Source: Lachnospiraceae bacterium GAM79 (GTDB taxonomy: Bacteria; Bacillota; Clostridia; Lachnospirales; Lachnospiraceae). From it: a DNA stretch of 64,000 bases. Made by a program: the position numbers and the translations under genes. Below are positions 1 through 7,747 of this stretch, piece after piece (the first letter of the stretch is position 1; the number at the start of each line of letters is the position of its first letter). The notes under the pieces are model-generated. The model saw nothing but the letters and a program-made list of their open reading frames with translations. It did no database searches and was not told the DNA's origin. The DNA is taken from the NCBI GenBank assembly GCA_003584705.1, contig AP018536.1, positions 1,860,001-1,924,000 on the forward strand, given 5' to 3'.

Positions 1-1
1 T

Positions 2-967
2 ACGGAGACCATCCTTCCCTATGCGAGAATCTACGCTTTCTATATTCTGGTGTCGGCACCGGCAATGGCATCCAGCTGTGTGATGAACAATGTACTCCGG
101 TATGAAGGCTATGCCAATCTGGCGATGGTAGGACTGGTCTCCGGCGGTATCTTAAATATGGTGGGAGATGCCATCTTTATGTGGGGCTTAAATCTTGGTA
201 TCCGGGGAGCGGCACTTTCCACTATGATCTCTCAGTACATATCCTTCGGAATCCTGTTATTCTTTTTCCTGCGTGGAAAGACACAGAGCAGCCTGGCACC
301 GAAATATTTTACCTGGGAATTTGCCGTGCATAAGAATATTCTTACAGCAGGCTTCCCCAGTATGATGCGGCAGGGACTGAACAGCGTGTCCACCATGGTG
401 TTGAATGCACAGGCAGCTGTCTACGGAGATATTGCCATCGCTGCCATGAGCGTGGTATCCCGTATTTTCAATTTCGTATTCAGTGTGGCCCTGGGTATCG
501 GTCAGGGCTTCCAGCCGGTATCCTCCTTCAATTATGGGGCAAAGAAGTATTCCCGTGTAAGGAAAGCGTTCTGGTTCACCCTGTGCGCCAGCCTGGTGAC
601 CATGGCAGTGTTTGCAGGGGTGGTGTATGTGTTCCGCAGAGAGCTGTTGCTGGAATTTCTTACGGATATGGATGCCTATGAGATTGCATTTTATGCGTTG
701 CAGATCCAATGTCTGACGCTACCGTTTATTCCGGTATGTATCTGCGGCAACATGCTGTTTCAGTCCATCGGAAAGGGCGGCAGGGCGACGATCTTAGCCT
801 CCTTCCGAAGTGGCACTATCTATATCCCGGCTCTCCTGATCCTGACAGCCTTCTTCGGACTTCGAGGCATCCAGTGGTCACAGCCGGTGTCCGATATTTT
901 ATCTGCGGTTTTGTCATTGCCGGTGGCAGTGGTGTTCTTAAGGGGACTGCCGGAAGATGGTACGTAA
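2..967 (+). CDS. MATE family multidrug/Na+ antiporter, 3' part only
   Basis: The reading frame is open to the left edge, so only about 321 C-terminal residues are visible and the start lies outside the window. The protein is a chain of hydrophobic segments separated by short basic loops. A segment reading GFPSMMRQGLNSVSTM about one third of the way in matches the start of the second half of MATE (NorM/DinF-type) exporters, which have 12 membrane helices in two similar halves. Family members use Na+ or H+ gradients to expel cationic drugs or metabolites across the cytoplasmic membrane; the substrate cannot be told here. A clear intrinsic terminator follows, so this is the last gene of its unit. 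Confidence 0.85.
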   Translation, partial: TETILPYARIYAFYILVSAPAMASSCVMNNVLRYEGYANLAMVGLVSGGILNMVGDAIFMWGLNLGIRGAALSTMISQYISFGILLFFFLRGKTQSSLAPKYFTWEFAVHKNILTAGFPSMMRQGLNSVSTMVLNAQAAVYGDIAIAAMSVVSRIFNFVFSVALGIGQGFQPVSSFNYGAKKYSRVRKAFWFTLCASLVTMAVFAGVVYVFRRELLLEFLTDMDAYEIAFYALQIQCLTLPFIPVCICGNMLFQSIGKGGRATILASFRSGTIYIPALLILTAFFGLRGIQWSQPVSDILSAVLSLPVAVVFLRGLPEDGT

Positions 968-984
968 GTATAGAGAAGAATGAG

Positions 985-1014
985 ATCCCTTCGTCATAAG
1001 ACGGAGGGATTTTT
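985..1014 (+). terminator. Rho-independent terminator after the MATE gene
   Basis: An 11-bp stem (985-995 with 1000-1010, one G-T wobble) closes an ATAA loop and is followed by a T run. It lies 17 bases after the MATE stop codon. Confidence 0.85.
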
Positions 1015-1069
1015 ATGTACAGATGTATCCATACGCAGGAATAAGTATCTGCCTTGATCTGTGAAGCTG

Positions 1070-1098
1070 TTGACATTAAATAATCCACATGATACAAT
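1070..1098 (+). promoter_or_regulatory. SigA promoter for the sdpR/sdpI-like pair
   Basis: TTGACA at 1070-1075 and TACAAT at 1093-1098 are separated by 17 bp, one base from full consensus. Confidence 0.8.
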
Positions 1099-1100
1099 AT

Positions 1101-1120
1101 ATTTAACAATTAGGTTAAAT
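1101..1120 (+). promoter_or_regulatory. Inverted repeat, candidate operator of the ArsR-type regulator
   Basis: ATTTAAC (1101-1107) and GTTAAAT (1114-1120) form a perfect 7-bp inverted repeat with a 6-bp spacer, directly after the -10 box and over the expected transcription start. ArsR-family dimers bind such sites, so autorepression is a reasonable inference. A further GTTAAAC follows at 1121-1127. Confidence 0.5.
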
Positions 1121-1143
1121 GTTAAACGATTGGATGAAAGGAT

Positions 1144-1449
1144 GTGATTCACTTTTTGGGAATACAGGATACATTGAAAGCGCTGGCAGATCCTATAAGG
1201 CGTGAAATACTAAATCTTCTGAAAAACGGTCGATTGTCGGCAGGAGAGATCTGCGAACATTTTCCGGTGACGGGGGCTTCCATATCGAGGCATTTGTCGG
1301 TGCTAAAGGAGGCAGATCTGATCCGGGACAAGCGGGAAGGAAAGTTTATTTATTATGAACTGAATGCTTCCGTGCTGGAAGAAATCATGTTATGGATCAC
1401 AGATTTGAAAGGAGCATCGGATAATGAAGGAAATGATACAGAAAAATAA
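1144..1449 (+). CDS. ArsR-family transcriptional regulator, SdpR-like
   Basis: A 101-residue winged-helix repressor. The N-terminal segment DTLKALADPIRREIL is the typical opening of ArsR/SdpR autorepressors, and the recognition region reads VTGASISRHLSVLKEADLI (about residues 40-60), followed by a wing with GKFIYYEL. No Cys-rich metal site is visible, which fits SdpR better than metal sensors. The start is uncertain: GTG at 1144 lies only one base after AAAGGA (1137-1142), whereas TTG at 1156 would have 13 bases of spacing. The next gene, an SdpI-like protein, overlaps the 3' end by 26 bases. In Bacillus subtilis SdpR represses its own gene and sdpI until SdpI captures it at the membrane; the same logic is inferred here. 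Confidence 0.85.
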   Translation: MIHFLGIQDTLKALADPIRREILNLLKNGRLSAGEICEHFPVTGASISRHLSVLKEADLIRDKREGKFIYYELNASVLEEIMLWITDLKGASDNEGNDTEK

Positions 1450-2449
1450 AGGCAGGCTGATCTGCTCGGCATTTGTTATGTGCGTGGGCATTATATTGGG
1501 ATATACCTTTGAGAACAGTCTGTGGATAAACGGCACTTTTGCAGTGACTTATGTGGTAATAATGGCAGTAACTTTTTACGACAACAGAAACAGGCAGCAG
1601 AGTGACAAGGTCATAAGAATGGTTACGTGGATCGTGCCGGGAATGACATTGCTCTATAACGGTATCGCCAGATGGATTGATATGGGTGTAAAGAAAGAGA
1701 ATCTGCTCATGGTAATTTTGTATGTCGGAATGGGATTGCTATTTGTTATTGTGGGCAATTATCTGCCCAAGGTGAAACCGAACCGCACCATCGGCATCCG
1801 CGTCATATGGACATTGCAGGATGAGGAGAACTGGAATGCCACGCACCGCTTCAGTGGGAAAATATGGGTGGCAGCAGGACTATTGAGCATGATCTGTGGA
1901 CTGTTCAGTGACAGCATGGCTGCATTATTTCTGTTTATTTTCGCTATCACGGCAGCAGCTTTTGGCAGCATCCTGTATTCTTATCTCTATTATAGAAAGA
2001 AGTTGCGCACCGGAAAAGGGCTGGCAGTACACTACAACCATAAAGTGGTTGCGGTCTATGTGTTTATAATGCTCGCGTGTGTGCTATTTACGGTATGGAC
2101 GTTATATACGGGAAAAATCGAGATCTGTTACGGAGAAAATGAATTTACTGTTCAGGCGGAAGGCTGGCAGGATTACACAGTGAAATATGACGCTATCGAA
2201 AGCATTGCTTACGAAGAGAATATGTTCCGGGATACGAATACAATCCGGACGAACGGTTTTGGCAACTTGAAATACTCCATGGGACATTTTCGCGATGAAA
2301 TCCATGGAGATTACATTCGCTATACCCATAACGACTGTGATATTTATGTAGTCATGGAAGTGGAGGGGAGCACCGTTATTCTAAACGGTGCGGATGATGT
2401 GCAGACCTGGGAAATCTACAATAATATCAGAGAACGGATGGAAAAATAA
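1424..2449 (+). CDS. SdpI-family membrane protein with C-terminal PH-like region
   Basis: The 341-residue protein has about seven hydrophobic segments up to residue 230. Residues 111-130 (GNYLPKVKPN, then RTIGIR and W) form the SdpI signature. In B. subtilis SdpI gives immunity to the killing peptide SdpC and sequesters SdpR. Here the hydrophobic part is followed by about 115 polar residues after the last membrane segment, with alternating strands (ENEFTVQAEGW, YTVKYDAIESI) that resemble a small bacterial PH domain; ordinary SdpI lacks this. Start 1424 is fixed by AAAGGAG at 1408-1414 with 9-base spacing, inside the end of the regulator gene. No sdpABC toxin genes are nearby, so it may be immunity without toxin. 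Confidence 0.8.
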   Translation: MKEMIQKNKGRLICSAFVMCVGIILGYTFENSLWINGTFAVTYVVIMAVTFYDNRNRQQSDKVIRMVTWIVPGMTLLYNGIARWIDMGVKKENLLMVILYVGMGLLFVIVGNYLPKVKPNRTIGIRVIWTLQDEENWNATHRFSGKIWVAAGLLSMICGLFSDSMAALFLFIFAITAAAFGSILYSYLYYRKKLRTGKGLAVHYNHKVVAVYVFIMLACVLFTVWTLYTGKIEICYGENEFTVQAEGWQDYTVKYDAIESIAYEENMFRDTNTIRTNGFGNLKYSMGHFRDEIHGDYIRYTHNDCDIYVVMEVEGSTVILNGADDVQTWEIYNNIRERMEK

Positions 2450-2554
2450 TATTTGTAAATATATTTCCCAATTGCTTTTATATTTTTTAAAAATGGTATA
2501 CACTAAACTTATGTAAGTTAGTAAACGAGGATTTCGGGAAAGGGTGGTTACAGT

Positions 2555-4024
2555 ATGCTGAAACAGTGGATTCCGGCGGTGAAGCCGGAAAAAGAGGAAC
2601 TGGAAAAACGACTGAATGCGGCGCAGGAGGAGCTTGGTAGACTCCAGATGCAGATCAAGGAGCATAAGCTCCCGGTGCTGGTGCTGATCGAAGGCTGGGG
2701 TGCGGCCGGTAAGGGCAGCACTATCGGCGGAATTATTAAAAATATCGATCCCAGATTCTTCAAGGTGGCTTCCATGTCCGCACCGACAGAGGAAGAGAAG
2801 CGGAAGCCTTTCCTGTATCGGTACTTTGTAAAAATTCCGGAAGCCGGGAAGTTTGAATTCCTGGATTCCGGCTGGATGGATGAGGTGACGAAGGGAAGAC
2901 TTCGGGGCGAACTGTCGGATAAGCAGTATGCGGAGCGTATTGAGAGCATAAAGCGTTTCGAACGACAGTTGACGGACAACGGTTATCTGGTGTTGAAGCT
3001 CTTTTTCCAGATTGGAAAAAAGGAACAGAAGAAGCGGCTGGAAGAACTGGAAGGCAACAAGGATACCGCATGGCGTGTGGGCGAGAACGACTGGTGGCAG
3101 AACAAGCATTATGACAAATGTGAGGAAGTCTACGACAAATACCTCACAGATACGAACGCTTCCGTAGCTCCCTGGTACATCATAGATTCCGGGGACAAAA
3201 AGTGGGCGGAATTACAAGTGCTGGAGACATTATGCAGCGGTATCCATGTGGCCATGCAGAATGAGAGCCTTGCTGTGCCTATTTTGCAGAATGTATTCCC
3301 ACTGGTGAAGATGCCGAGGCTGTCCGAGGTGGAACTGGACAAGGAAATCTCCGAGGAAGAATACAAGCGGGAACTGCGCCATCTGCAGAAGAAGCTGAAT
3401 GCCCTGCATTACCGCCTTTATCGGAAAAAGATTCCGGTAGTCATCGCCTACGAAGGCTGGGACGCCGCAGGCAAGGGCGGAAATATCAAGCGGATCGCGG
3501 GAGCACTGGATCCCAGAGGCTACGAGGTACACCCCATCGCCAGCCCGGAACCCCACGAGAAAGCGAGACATTATCTCTGGCGATTCTGGACGAGACTTCC
3601 TAAGACCGGACATATTGCCATTTTCGACCGTACCTGGTACGGACGCGTCATGGTAGAACGGCTGGAAGGCTTCTGTAGTACCAACGATTGGCAGCGGGCT
3701 TATAACGAGATCAATGAGTTCGAGAAGGAATTGTCCCAGTGGGGTGCAGTGATCATCAAGTTCTGGGTGCAGATTGACAAGGATACCCAGCTGGAACGCT
3801 TCACAGAGCGGCAGAATACTCCGGAGAAGCAGTGGAAGATCACGGACGAAGACTGGCGCAACCGGGATAAATGGGATCAGTACGAAGAAGCTGTGAACGA
3901 AATGCTCCGGAAGACCAGCACGGAATATGCTCCCTGGCACATCCTGGAATCCGTAGATAAAAAATATGCCAGGATCAAAGCATTGAAGATTGTCATTGCC
4001 GAACTGGAAAAGGCTCTGGGATAG
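2555..4024 (+). CDS. pap: Polyphosphate:AMP phosphotransferase, two-domain PPK2 family
   Basis: The 489 residues contain two tandem PPK2 (P-loop) domains, the length and layout of polyphosphate:AMP phosphotransferase, which makes ADP from AMP using polyphosphate. Walker A motifs are GWGAAGKGST (residues 47-56) and GWDAAGKGGN (301-310). The second domain has the full Walker B and lid signature FDRTWYGRVMVER (357-369). The matching place in the first domain reads LDSGWMDEVTKGR, lacking the DR pair and the lid arginines, so the C-terminal domain is probably the catalytic one. It appears to be a single-gene unit. Its terminator hairpin, 22 bases downstream, is the insertion point of the IS that follows. 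A weak promoter may lie around 2472-2502 (19-bp spacing). Confidence 0.9.
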   Translation: MLKQWIPAVKPEKEELEKRLNAAQEELGRLQMQIKEHKLPVLVLIEGWGAAGKGSTIGGIIKNIDPRFFKVASMSAPTEEEKRKPFLYRYFVKIPEAGKFEFLDSGWMDEVTKGRLRGELSDKQYAERIESIKRFERQLTDNGYLVLKLFFQIGKKEQKKRLEELEGNKDTAWRVGENDWWQNKHYDKCEEVYDKYLTDTNASVAPWYIIDSGDKKWAELQVLETLCSGIHVAMQNESLAVPILQNVFPLVKMPRLSEVELDKEISEEEYKRELRHLQKKLNALHYRLYRKKIPVVIAYEGWDAAGKGGNIKRIAGALDPRGYEVHPIASPEPHEKARHYLWRFWTRLPKTGHIAIFDRTWYGRVMVERLEGFCSTNDWQRAYNEINEFEKELSQWGAVIIKFWVQIDKDTQLERFTERQNTPEKQWKITDEDWRNRDKWDQYEEAVNEMLRKTSTEYAPWHILESVDKKYARIKALKIVIAELEKALG

Positions 4025-4046
4025 GAAAAGAAAGTAGAGAACGTAA

Positions 4047-4071
4047 ACACCGTCTTGTAAAAAGGCGGTGT
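4047..4071 (+). repeat. Left copy of the 25-bp target duplication, a hairpin
   Basis: The 25 bases form an 8-bp stem (ACACCGTC with GGCGGTGT, one wobble) and a 9-base loop. An identical 25-mer stands at 5727-5751 on the other side of the IS. This left copy has lost its T run because the IS begins at the next base. Confidence 0.9.
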
Positions 4072-4086
4072 CAGACTGTAGACAAA
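4072..4086 (+). repeat. Left terminal inverted repeat of the IS
   Basis: CAGACTGTAGACAAA is perfectly complementary to 5712-5726. It is the expected transposase binding and cleavage end. Confidence 0.9.
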
Positions 4087-4113
4087 GCTCCTTCCTGTGA
4101 GGGAGCTTTTCTT
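4084..4113 (+). terminator. Terminator inside the left end of the IS
   Basis: An 8-bp stem (AAAGCTCC, 4084-4091, with GGAGCTTT, 4102-4109) is followed by TTTTCTT. It overlaps the inverted repeat and would stop readthrough from pap, replacing the T run lost from the left hairpin copy. Confidence 0.75.
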
Positions 4114-4154
4114 GTGTCATGACTGCAAAAATTATGTACTTACAAGCATATAAG

Positions 4155-4207
4155 AAGTAGTGAAAATGCCGTATTTACGGGACTTTTCACTACTTTTTTG
4201 GTATAAT
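4155..4207 (+). promoter_or_regulatory. Long hairpin followed by the transposase -10 box
   Basis: AAGTAGTGAAAA (4155-4166) pairs perfectly with TTTTCACTACTT (4184-4195); a second stem CCGTA/TACGG lies inside, and a T run follows. TATAAT at 4202-4207 comes next, with no good -35 box. The arrangement would block outside transcripts while leaving the IS its own weak promoter. Confidence 0.6.
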
Positions 4208-4237
4208 GAAAGTATCAAAATAAAGGCGGTGTTTCCT

Positions 4238-5701
4238 ATGATGACACAGAATGCAGATAAGAAAAGAGAGCAGATTCAGATGTTCTGCATGGATGACCTT
4301 GTTCCGCAGGATCATCTGCTGCGCCTGATTGACCAGGCAATCGACTGGAGTTTTATCTATGATCTTGTGATCGATAAATACAGTGCAGACAATGGCCGCC
4401 CCAGCATGGATCCGGTCATGCTCATTAAAATTCCATTCATCCAGTATCTGTACGGCATCCGAAGCATGCGCCAGACAGTAAAAGAAATCGAAGTCAATGT
4501 CGCATACCGATGGTTCCTCGGTCTGGAAATGATGGACAAGGTTCCCCATTTCTCTACGTTTGGAAAGAATTATACCAGACGCTTTAAGAATACTGATCTT
4601 TTTGAACAGATCTTTTCCCGTATCCTGCAGGAATGCTATAAATACAGACTGATTGATCCTTCCGAGGTCTTCGTGGATGCCACCCATGTAAAAGCACGGG
4701 CAAACAGCAAAAAGATGCGGAAACGGATTGCAGATGAGGAAGCACTGTTCTTCGAAGAGCAGTTAAAGAAGGAAATCAATGAAGACCGGGAAGCGCATGG
4801 GAAAAAGCCTCTGAAAGAAAAGAAGGAAGATCCCAAAGATCCCCCCTCCTGTGGTGGCAGCTCTGATGGAAAAGAAGAAAAAACGGTCAAGGAAAGTACA
4901 ACGGATCCGGAAAGCGGATGGTTCCGAAAGGGTGAACATAAAAATGTTTTTGCGTATTCCGTGCAGACAGCCTGTGACAAAAACGGATGGATTCTGGGTT
5001 ATAGTGTAAATCCCGGCAACCAGCATGACAGCCGGACATTTAAATCCCTGTATGATAAGATAAAAGACATTGGCATTCAGACACTGGTAGCCGATGCAGG
5101 ATACAAAACACCAGCGATAGCAAAGTTACTTCTGGATGATGGTATCACACCGCTTCTGCCGTATAAACGCCCCATGACCAAAGATGGTTTTTTCAAAAAA
5201 ACCGAGTATGTGTATGATGAATATTTTGACTGCTATGTATGCCCGAACGATCAGGTGCTGGCTTATCATACGACGAACCGTTCCGGATACCGGGAATACA
5301 AGAGCTGCGGAATCGTCTGTGAAGGATGTCCATATCTGAAGCAGTGCACAGAAAGCAGGGATCATGTGAAGGTAGTGACCCGGCATATCTGGGAGCCGTA
5401 CATGGAAAAGTGTGAGGATATCCGGCATACGATTGGGATGAAGGAAGTGTATGCGCAACGGAAAGAGACCGTAGAGCGCCTCTTCGGAACAGCAAAAGAA
5501 AACCACGGATTACGCTATACACAGATGATAGGAAAAGCCCGGATGGAAATGAAAGTCGGGCTTACGTTTGCCTGCATGAATCTGAAAAAACTGGCAAAGA
5601 TGATAGCCAGGAAGGGAAAAAGGGGAACCCAAAAGTGTTTATTATTGATCAAGTACACACTTTTTGAACCCAAAACAAGAAAAACGCTTCTGGAGTGCTG
5701 A
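4238..5701 (+). CDS. IS1182-family DDE transposase
   Basis: 487 residues from ATG 4238, chosen because AAAGGCGG (4222-4229) lies 8 bases upstream; an upstream in-frame ATG at 4160 falls in the regulatory hairpin and before the -10 box. The N-terminal domain (MFCMDDLVPQDHLLRLI onward) is the DUF772-type DNA-binding part. The DDE residues appear as D147 in VFVDATHVKA, D286 in VADAGYKTP and E413 in ETVERLFG. A Lys/Glu-rich insert follows the first Asp, and a cysteine cluster (CYVCPNDQV, CGIVCEGCPYLKQC) lies between the second Asp and the Glu, as is common in this family. The gene is complete and its 3' end overlaps the terminator next to the right inverted repeat. Confidence 0.93.
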   Translation: MMTQNADKKREQIQMFCMDDLVPQDHLLRLIDQAIDWSFIYDLVIDKYSADNGRPSMDPVMLIKIPFIQYLYGIRSMRQTVKEIEVNVAYRWFLGLEMMDKVPHFSTFGKNYTRRFKNTDLFEQIFSRILQECYKYRLIDPSEVFVDATHVKARANSKKMRKRIADEEALFFEEQLKKEINEDREAHGKKPLKEKKEDPKDPPSCGGSSDGKEEKTVKESTTDPESGWFRKGEHKNVFAYSVQTACDKNGWILGYSVNPGNQHDSRTFKSLYDKIKDIGIQTLVADAGYKTPAIAKLLLDDGITPLLPYKRPMTKDGFFKKTEYVYDEYFDCYVCPNDQVLAYHTTNRSGYREYKSCGIVCEGCPYLKQCTESRDHVKVVTRHIWEPYMEKCEDIRHTIGMKEVYAQRKETVERLFGTAKENHGLRYTQMIGKARMEMKVGLTFACMNLKKLAKMIARKGKRGTQKCLLLIKYTLFEPKTRKTLLEC

Positions 5702-5714
5702 CCAAAAGCGTTTT
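5681..5714 (+). terminator. Transposase terminator next to the right IS end
   Basis: AAAACGCTT (5681-5689) and AAGCGTTTT (5706-5714) form a 9-bp stem; the transposase stop codon lies in the loop and the 3' arm runs into the right inverted repeat. Confidence 0.65.
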
Positions 5715-5726
5715 GTCTACAGTCTG
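5712..5726 (-). repeat. Right terminal inverted repeat of the IS
   Basis: A 15-bp perfect complement of the left end at 4072-4086. Confidence 0.9.
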
Positions 5727-5755
5727 ACACCGTCTTGTAAAAAGGCGGTGTTTCT
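5727..5755 (+). terminator. Right copy of the 25-bp duplication, original pap terminator
   Basis: The same hairpin as 4047-4071, but still followed by a short TTT tract. Before the insertion this would have been the terminator between pap and the AbiE-like genes. Confidence 0.75.
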
Positions 5756-5771
5756 ATATGTGATGAAACCG

Positions 5772-5800
5772 TTGACAATGTAAGATTCATAAAATATAAT
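5772..5800 (+). promoter_or_regulatory. Full-consensus SigA promoter of the AbiE-like module
   Basis: TTGACA (5772-5777), 17 bp, TATAAT (5795-5800). A promoter this strong normally needs repression. The related strings GAAACCGTTGA and GAAACGGTGAA flank it and could hold antitoxin sites, but the symmetry is weak. Confidence 0.85.
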
Positions 5801-5833
5801 TATTTCATCGAAACGGTGAAAAGGGGTGAATTG

Positions 5834-6934
5834 ATGAAACAAAATTTATCACAAATACAATATGAGCAACTGGCCAGAGAACAATTTTGCAACCGGCTGA
5901 AAGAAATTCCGTTTGTTTCGGATATCGAGGTGTTATTGGAAAAGAAGAATGCACCGTTGGGGGATTTCAAGGCAAAGGTGTATTTGGAGGACAGCGATGA
6001 GCCTCTTTTATTTGTGATTGAAGTCAGGTCTAACGGAGAAAAGAGATTCGTTAATCATTTTATGGAAATCGTGATGCGGCAGGATGATAAAACGCATTAT
6101 ATTTTTATGGCACCATATATTTCGGAGCAGTCAGCCAGAGCGATGAAAGAGGAAAAATGCAGTTATATGGATCTGTCCGGAAATTGTTATATCTTAACGA
6201 AAAGATTTCTGCTCTATGTCAGTGGACAGGATAACAAGTTCATAACCCACAGGGAAAAGAAAAATTACTTATCCAAATCGTCAAGTGCTGCATCAGCAAT
6301 TATTCGTACCATGCTGAATGAACCGGAGCGAAAATGGCAGGTGAAAACGCTGGCTCAGGAGAGCAATACGGCATTGGGAACAGTATCTAATGTGAAAAGT
6401 TTTTTGCTTGCCAGAGACTGGATAGATAAGAGTACTACGGAATTCCGTTTGCAGAACATTAGGGAACTGTTTTATACATGGGCAAAGGATTATCATCAAA
6501 AAGAAGCGAGAAAATTACAGTTTTATTCTTTGGATACGGTTCCGGAGATAGAACAATCAGCCGCTGAATGGAGTAAAACACATGATAATGGAGCTATATT
6601 AGGTGGCTTTTCGGCTGCGGCACGATATGCGCCGACAGTACGTTATCAAAAAGCCGAAATATATGTAGAACCTCAATTTGTTCAGGAATTTGTAAAAGAT
6701 CTGGAATTGCAGCCGGTCAATACCGGAGGAAATGTTGTGATAACGATACCGCATGACGAAACCCCCTGTATGTACGCAAAGCCTGTTCATGATACATTAG
6801 TAACTTCTCCGGCACAAACGGTAATTGATCTGCTGGGGGATGCCGGAAGAGGGGAAGAGGCTGCGGAGGCAATCCTGCGCAGAGAATACCCGGAGAGGAC
6901 AGAGGATGAAAGAAGAACTGAAAAAGGCAACTGA
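5834..6934 (+). CDS. AbiEi-like antitoxin of a type IV toxin-antitoxin system
   Basis: 366 residues from ATG 5834, preceded by AAAAGGGG; GTG 5816 is also in frame but sits upstream of that site. Three parts are visible. Residues 20-130 look like a nuclease-fold domain: D44 in APLGDFKAKVYL and E63/R65 in LLFVIEVRSNG, then YMDLSGNCYI. Residues about 145-205 form a winged helix (WQVKTLAQESNTALGTVSNVKSFL). The C-terminal 150 residues resemble the AbiEi effector part (GAILGGFSAAARYAP). AbiEi antitoxins repress their operon and counter an AbiEii nucleotidyltransferase. The next gene overlaps by 29 bases and encodes such an enzyme. I am confident of the class, less of the N-terminal fold. Confidence 0.7.
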   Translation: MKQNLSQIQYEQLAREQFCNRLKEIPFVSDIEVLLEKKNAPLGDFKAKVYLEDSDEPLLFVIEVRSNGEKRFVNHFMEIVMRQDDKTHYIFMAPYISEQSARAMKEEKCSYMDLSGNCYILTKRFLLYVSGQDNKFITHREKKNYLSKSSSAASAIIRTMLNEPERKWQVKTLAQESNTALGTVSNVKSFLLARDWIDKSTTEFRLQNIRELFYTWAKDYHQKEARKLQFYSLDTVPEIEQSAAEWSKTHDNGAILGGFSAAARYAPTVRYQKAEIYVEPQFVQEFVKDLELQPVNTGGNVVITIPHDETPCMYAKPVHDTLVTSPAQTVIDLLGDAGRGEEAAEAILRREYPERTEDERRTEKGN

Positions 6935-7739
6935 CTATTCAGAGGGACAAAAGACAGCCGCATACATGGTACTCGGAGAGATCGTAAATCTTTTGAATGA
7001 GTTTTCAGATAATATCAGAATCATAGGAGGATGGGTTCCGACACTTTTATACCCGGCCGGTGACCATATAGGTTCTATTGATGTAGATGTTCTGCTGAAT
7101 CAACTGGAGATCAAAAAGGCAGAAAGCTATCGGACGATTAAACGGATACTGACACAAAATGGGTATAGAAGACATGAAGAAAAATATTTTACATTTATAA
7201 AAACAATAGTTTTAGATGGAGTTTCCTATGACGTAGACGTGGATTTCCTGTCCGGAAAATATGGCGGCGATGGCGGAAATGTAAGTAAACATGTGGATGG
7301 TATTAAAACCTTACCGGCTACGGGAGGAAATTTTGCATTTGATTTTCCGCCAACGGATGTGAAAATAGAATATATGCGGGAGGATGGAGCAAAGGACAGT
7401 GGACATGTGAAAGTGATTTCTGTGGTGCCTTATCTGGTCATGAAGACAGCAGCACTGGGGAGGGGAAAACCGAAGGATGCGTATGATATATATTACATGG
7501 TTGACAAATATGAGGGAGGCGTAAGAACACTTGTTAAGGAATTTATGCCTTATACAGACAGAGAGTTGATCAGAGAAATGTGTCAGAAGCTGGATGAAAA
7601 ATTTGCTTCGCCACAGCATGCCGGACCAACAGATGTAGTGACATTCATGGGAATAACAGAGGAAGAAGAAAAAGAACAGATCCGACAGGATGTTTACCAG
7701 AAGATACACTATTTAACAAATAAATTGAAAACAATGTAA
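6906..7739 (+). CDS. AbiEii-like nucleotidyltransferase toxin
   Basis: 277 residues from ATG 6906, with GGAGAGG just upstream inside the preceding gene. The nucleotidyltransferase signature is GGW (41-43) with D59 and D61 in SIDVDV, plus a third acidic strand YDVDVDF (108-114). A later KTAALGRGKPKDAYDIYYM matches the K-R-KD-D motif of AbiEii enzymes. These toxins transfer nucleotides to targets such as tRNA acceptor ends and act in abortive phage defence; the substrate here is unknown. The 29-base overlap with the antitoxin gene implies translational coupling. The gene is intact and is followed by a new promoter for hom. Confidence 0.75.
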   Translation: MKEELKKATDYSEGQKTAAYMVLGEIVNLLNEFSDNIRIIGGWVPTLLYPAGDHIGSIDVDVLLNQLEIKKAESYRTIKRILTQNGYRRHEEKYFTFIKTIVLDGVSYDVDVDFLSGKYGGDGGNVSKHVDGIKTLPATGGNFAFDFPPTDVKIEYMREDGAKDSGHVKVISVVPYLVMKTAALGRGKPKDAYDIYYMVDKYEGGVRTLVKEFMPYTDRELIREMCQKLDEKFASPQHAGPTDVVTFMGITEEEEKEQIRQDVYQKIHYLTNKLKTM

Positions 7740-7747
7740 GCAAAATC

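Larger units (their letters stand above)
4072..5726 (+). mobile_element. Complete IS1182-family insertion sequence, 1655 bp
   Basis: The element is bounded by perfect 15-bp terminal inverted repeats, CAGACTGTAGACAAA at 4072-4086 and its complement at 5712-5726, and flanked by a 25-bp direct repeat (4047-4071 and 5727-5751). Inside are a hairpin near each end and one intact DDE transposase gene. All parts look functional, and the identical flanks and ends suggest a recent insertion. The duplicated target is exactly the predicted terminator hairpin of the upstream pap gene. IS1182 members are known for variable, sometimes long, target duplications. Confidence 0.93.

Noticed and set aside
4160..4237. 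Upstream in-frame start for the transposase
   Set aside because: It lies inside the regulatory hairpin and before the -10 box, while ATG 4238 has a good ribosome binding site.
4072..7739. IS plus AbiE-like genes as one composite mobile island
   Set aside because: The IS ends and target duplication enclose only the transposase; no second IS copy or attachment sites flank the AbiE-like pair.
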